Below, piece after piece: positions 62,701 through 64,000 of a DNA stretch of 64,000 bases. The stretch's first letter is position 1. Each line of letters starts with the position of its first letter. The notes beneath the pieces are model-generated. The model was not told the DNA's origin and searched no databases. It saw nothing but the letters and a program-made list of their open reading frames with translations. Origin of the DNA: Pelobacter sp. (GTDB lineage: Bacteria > Desulfobacterota > Desulfuromonadia > Geobacterales > Pseudopelobacteraceae); contig JAVBXN010000019.1 of NCBI GenBank assembly GCA_030824515.1, forward strand, positions 54,218-118,217. Reading direction: 5' to 3'. The position numbers and the translations under genes were made by a program.

Positions 62701-64000
62701 TTCCCCCGTAGTACTGGACAATGACGTGGCAGTATTCGATGCCGAACTTTCAGGCGCCTCCTTCAGCGGCGCCACCCTGACCCTGTTTAGGAGCGGAGGC
62801 GCCAACACTAACGACCAGTTCAGCGCCAGCGGCACCCTTGCCGCCCTTACCGAAGGCGGTAACCTGACAGTTGGCGGAACAACTATAGGCACCGTAACCA
62901 CAAACTCAGGCGGCACGCTGCTGCTCACCTTTGGCAGCAACGCTACCGAAACTCTGATCAACTCCGCCATGCGCCAGATAGCCTACAGCAACAGCATCGG
63001 CTCACCTTCCTCGCTTCAGATCAACTGGATATTCTCCGATGGCAACACCGGCAGCCAAGGTAGCGGTGGCGCGCTAAACGTAAACGGCAGCATCACGGTC
63101 ACTGTCATCAGCCTCAACGTGTCACCCACCTTCGTAGGCGCCACCACCACCCTGACGGTCAATCAGAACGCGGGCGCCACCGACATCAAAGGTCTCCTCC
63201 ACGTTAGCGACACCGACGCCAGCCAGACCGAAACCTGGAGCCAGAGCGTGGCCCCCAACCATGGCGGCACACTCACCTTTTCCGGCGCCACCGCCAGCTC
63301 CGGCAGCAGCGACATCACCCCCGGCGGCACCATCACCTATCAGCCCTTAAACGGCTACAGCGGCACCGAGACCTTCACCGTGCAGGTCAGCGACGGCACC
63401 GCCAGCGCTACCCGGCAGATAACCGTAACGGTTGTGCCTGTACCGACGGTTACATCCGTTTCGGTTCCCTCCAACGGCACATACAAAGTCGGAGACGCCC
63501 TTAACTTTACAGTTAGTTTCGATCAGATTGTCACCGTGACAGGAACTCCGAGTTTGTCCCTGGTCCTGAACACAGGTGGCACCGTACAAGCTTCTTATGT
63601 GAGTGGATCCGGTACCCAGAATTTGGTCTTCCGTTATACGGTTGCCTCCGGCAATCAGGATAATGACGGAATTACGGTCGGGACCCTGTCACTGAACAGT
63701 GGCACCCTCAAAAATTCGGGTGGTGGAGATGCCAACCTGACCCTCAACTCGGTCGGCAGCACCACCGCCGTCCTGGTTGACGCAGTAGCCCCCACGGTCA
63801 CCTCGGTTTCGGTTCCCGGCAACGGCACCTACGCCACCGGCCAGCACTTGGACTTCACGCTCAACTTCTCCGAGAACGTCACGGTCAACACCACCGGCGG
63901 CACGCCCTACATCCAGGTCACCCTGGATACCGGCGGCACCGTCAACGCCGCCTACATCTCCGGTACCGGCACCAGCGCCATCCTCTTCCGCTACACGATT
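59720..64000 (+). CDS. Giant surface adhesin with DUF4347 and delta-60 repeats (3' end outside window)
   Basis: At least 1427 residues, still open at the end of the window. The ATG at 59720 has AAGGGG upstream. A signal-like segment (LRLWLLIFLVTFTWPLSG) is followed by a DUF4347 domain (about 65-225; IHLFSHGAPGRLDLG, DLLVYGCEVAKGDAG). Cadherin-like modules lie on either side of seven delta-60 repeats (about 570-980), each with an F-N-x-D-G-S-L-D-T-S-F-G core. After about 1240 come tandem Ig-like repeats (SVSVPSNGTY..GD.L.FTV.F...V.V.GTP.L). It should be a secreted, calcium-binding type surface adhesin; a type I secretion signal would lie beyond the window. Confidence 0.9.
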   Translation, partial: MGINDNQTRIGATFSSCLRLWLLIFLVTFTWPLSGAVAKSGVVIKPDAMVEKTASAPAATALPEVVFIEGGIVGLPPLLTQARTSMETHALDPQRDGLAQMADILNGRGGIRAIHLFSHGAPGRLDLGALTLTSANVGDHAVDLARIGAALEKNADLLVYGCEVAKGDAGIMLVDELARMTGSNVAASTDPTGAAKLGGNWRLEAASGKIATNALELASFPGLLGADITFDFENDTSPVRDDNGETALATVTQTKSGETISVASTGGKFVVGEIYAILGQPYPGMASLVMAFDNLGAYQSTRVRISLPSGSTFNLSSFAVLDNYTLDHEPDPITIVSSSNAIYDVSAQLTIPADYGYAVINTASPGFPTAGFSNITYFDLYANGSNMQLALDNIALTNITAPDAAPTIANLNSDSVSYTEGASPVLLDSGGNATATEDVSWTGGKLLASFAANQDFVADLLGINNQGSAAGQIGLVNSYVTYGGTIIGTVGGGSGNLPLTVTFNSSATDAAVSALLQNLNFKTTDNSVPSTTSRTVRVTLSDSISNVSTNNDITVSVTAVNDSPTFSVGTGKVILATSPGEELGYAVAMQPDGKLLVAGNVSEVIDPANWIYSENNLLLARFNTDGSLDTSFGSSGFAKMNLWTSDTSYETGIAIAVLPDGKIVVGAGEPTTGNNQAKFGVARFNSDGTADTSFGTAGAASFTVGTENAASAHGMTMDARGNILLVGESQWRSGSVYQYTTVLRVKPDGTLDTTFGTSGIVTTNVGATTDYNYASGIALQPDGKIVVVGTQAGAYLLSVLRYNDNGSLDTSFGTSGTATFNVASSYDGGTAVAIQSDGKIIVGGNGYNGTNNDFMILRLTSTGALDTGFNTTGKVILDLGADDTVKDVVVQNDGKILVSGASGGQTAFVRLNSNGSLDTTFDGDGKLVVAGSETGEAAMLQGDGRIVAVGSHPDSTWVYYDLAVDRFNADGSPDSSFGAATNSLNGTPLYTQGDSPVVLDNDVAVFDAELSGASFSGATLTLFRSGGANTNDQFSASGTLAALTEGGNLTVGGTTIGTVTTNSGGTLLLTFGSNATETLINSAMRQIAYSNSIGSPSSLQINWIFSDGNTGSQGSGGALNVNGSITVTVISLNVSPTFVGATTTLTVNQNAGATDIKGLLHVSDTDASQTETWSQSVAPNHGGTLTFSGATASSGSSDITPGGTITYQPLNGYSGTETFTVQVSDGTASATRQITVTVVPVPTVTSVSVPSNGTYKVGDALNFTVSFDQIVTVTGTPSLSLVLNTGGTVQASYVSGSGTQNLVFRYTVASGNQDNDGITVGTLSLNSGTLKNSGGGDANLTLNSVGSTTAVLVDAVAPTVTSVSVPGNGTYATGQHLDFTLNFSENVTVNTTGGTPYIQVTLDTGGTVNAAYISGTGTSAILFRYTI

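Overview
The window reads as a chromosomal segment of a Geobacter-like bacterium (Geobacterales, Desulfuromonadota). The basis is a secreted multihaem c-type cytochrome, a class II (B12-dependent) ribonucleotide reductase, lone PilZ and DUF1858 proteins, an archease-RtcB pair, and repeated large secreted proteins with fibronectin, carboxypeptidase-regulatory and beta-helix domains. This assignment rests on protein resemblance and gene content recalled from memory, not on a database search.

Layout. 1-7.4 kb (+): three secreted proteins, namely a fibronectin III/LamG exoprotein cut by the window edge, an eight-haem cytochrome fused to HEAT and TPR repeats, and a carboxypeptidase-regulatory/beta-helix protein. 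7.6-9.1 kb: a LuxR-type regulator and a small exported protein. 9.2-21 kb: housekeeping genes, including an aminotransferase, a flavin oxidoreductase, amrB, scpA-scpB, trpS, dut, a PilZ protein, coaD and rsmD. Here too are a shrunken remnant of an aspartate aminotransferase and a three-gene set of a motif-less MlaF-like protein, an MCE (MlaD-like) protein and a TPR lipoprotein. 21-42 kb (almost all -): ppx/gppA, a Na/Pi transporter, an envelope cluster (lipoprotein, exported protein, OmpA-type barrel), an IHF/HU gene, rlmD, a creatininase-like gene, queE-queD, metY, a thioesterase, a tsaC/sua5 gene, rmuC, rsmA-tsaD, phoH, a cysteine desulfurase and a beta-helix lipoprotein. 42-45 kb: nrdJ behind a tandem NrdR operator, then an M16 peptidase. 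46-53 kb: a TauE-type exporter, an acyl-CoA thioesterase, an outer-membrane protein, an ABC-F ATPase and a CsgG/WD40 fusion. 53-55 kb (-): a 6S RNA gene, rtcB and archease. 55.6-57.7 kb (-): a lone molybdopterin oxidoreductase. 57.9-64 kb (+): a stretch of truncated secreted-protein starts, then an intact tail-collar-domain protein and a giant DUF4347/delta-60-repeat adhesin that runs off the window.

The points most worth a second look are: (i) a 61-codon ORF at 17190-17375 that looks like three conserved pieces of aspartate aminotransferase joined in frame; (ii) an MlaF-like protein that has lost all five ATPase motifs but is still paired with an MCE protein; (iii) an unmarked 6S RNA at about 54830-55019 with an 11-bp perfect closing stem, promoter and terminator, directly upstream of rtcB; (iv) two NrdR boxes 31 bp apart at the nrdJ promoter; and (v) a run of decayed or truncated exoprotein genes ahead of the giant adhesin.

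Start codons were chosen from ribosome binding sites and family length, so many genes begin inside the longest open frame. Eleven probable rho-independent terminators or terminator-like hairpins delimit the transcription units.
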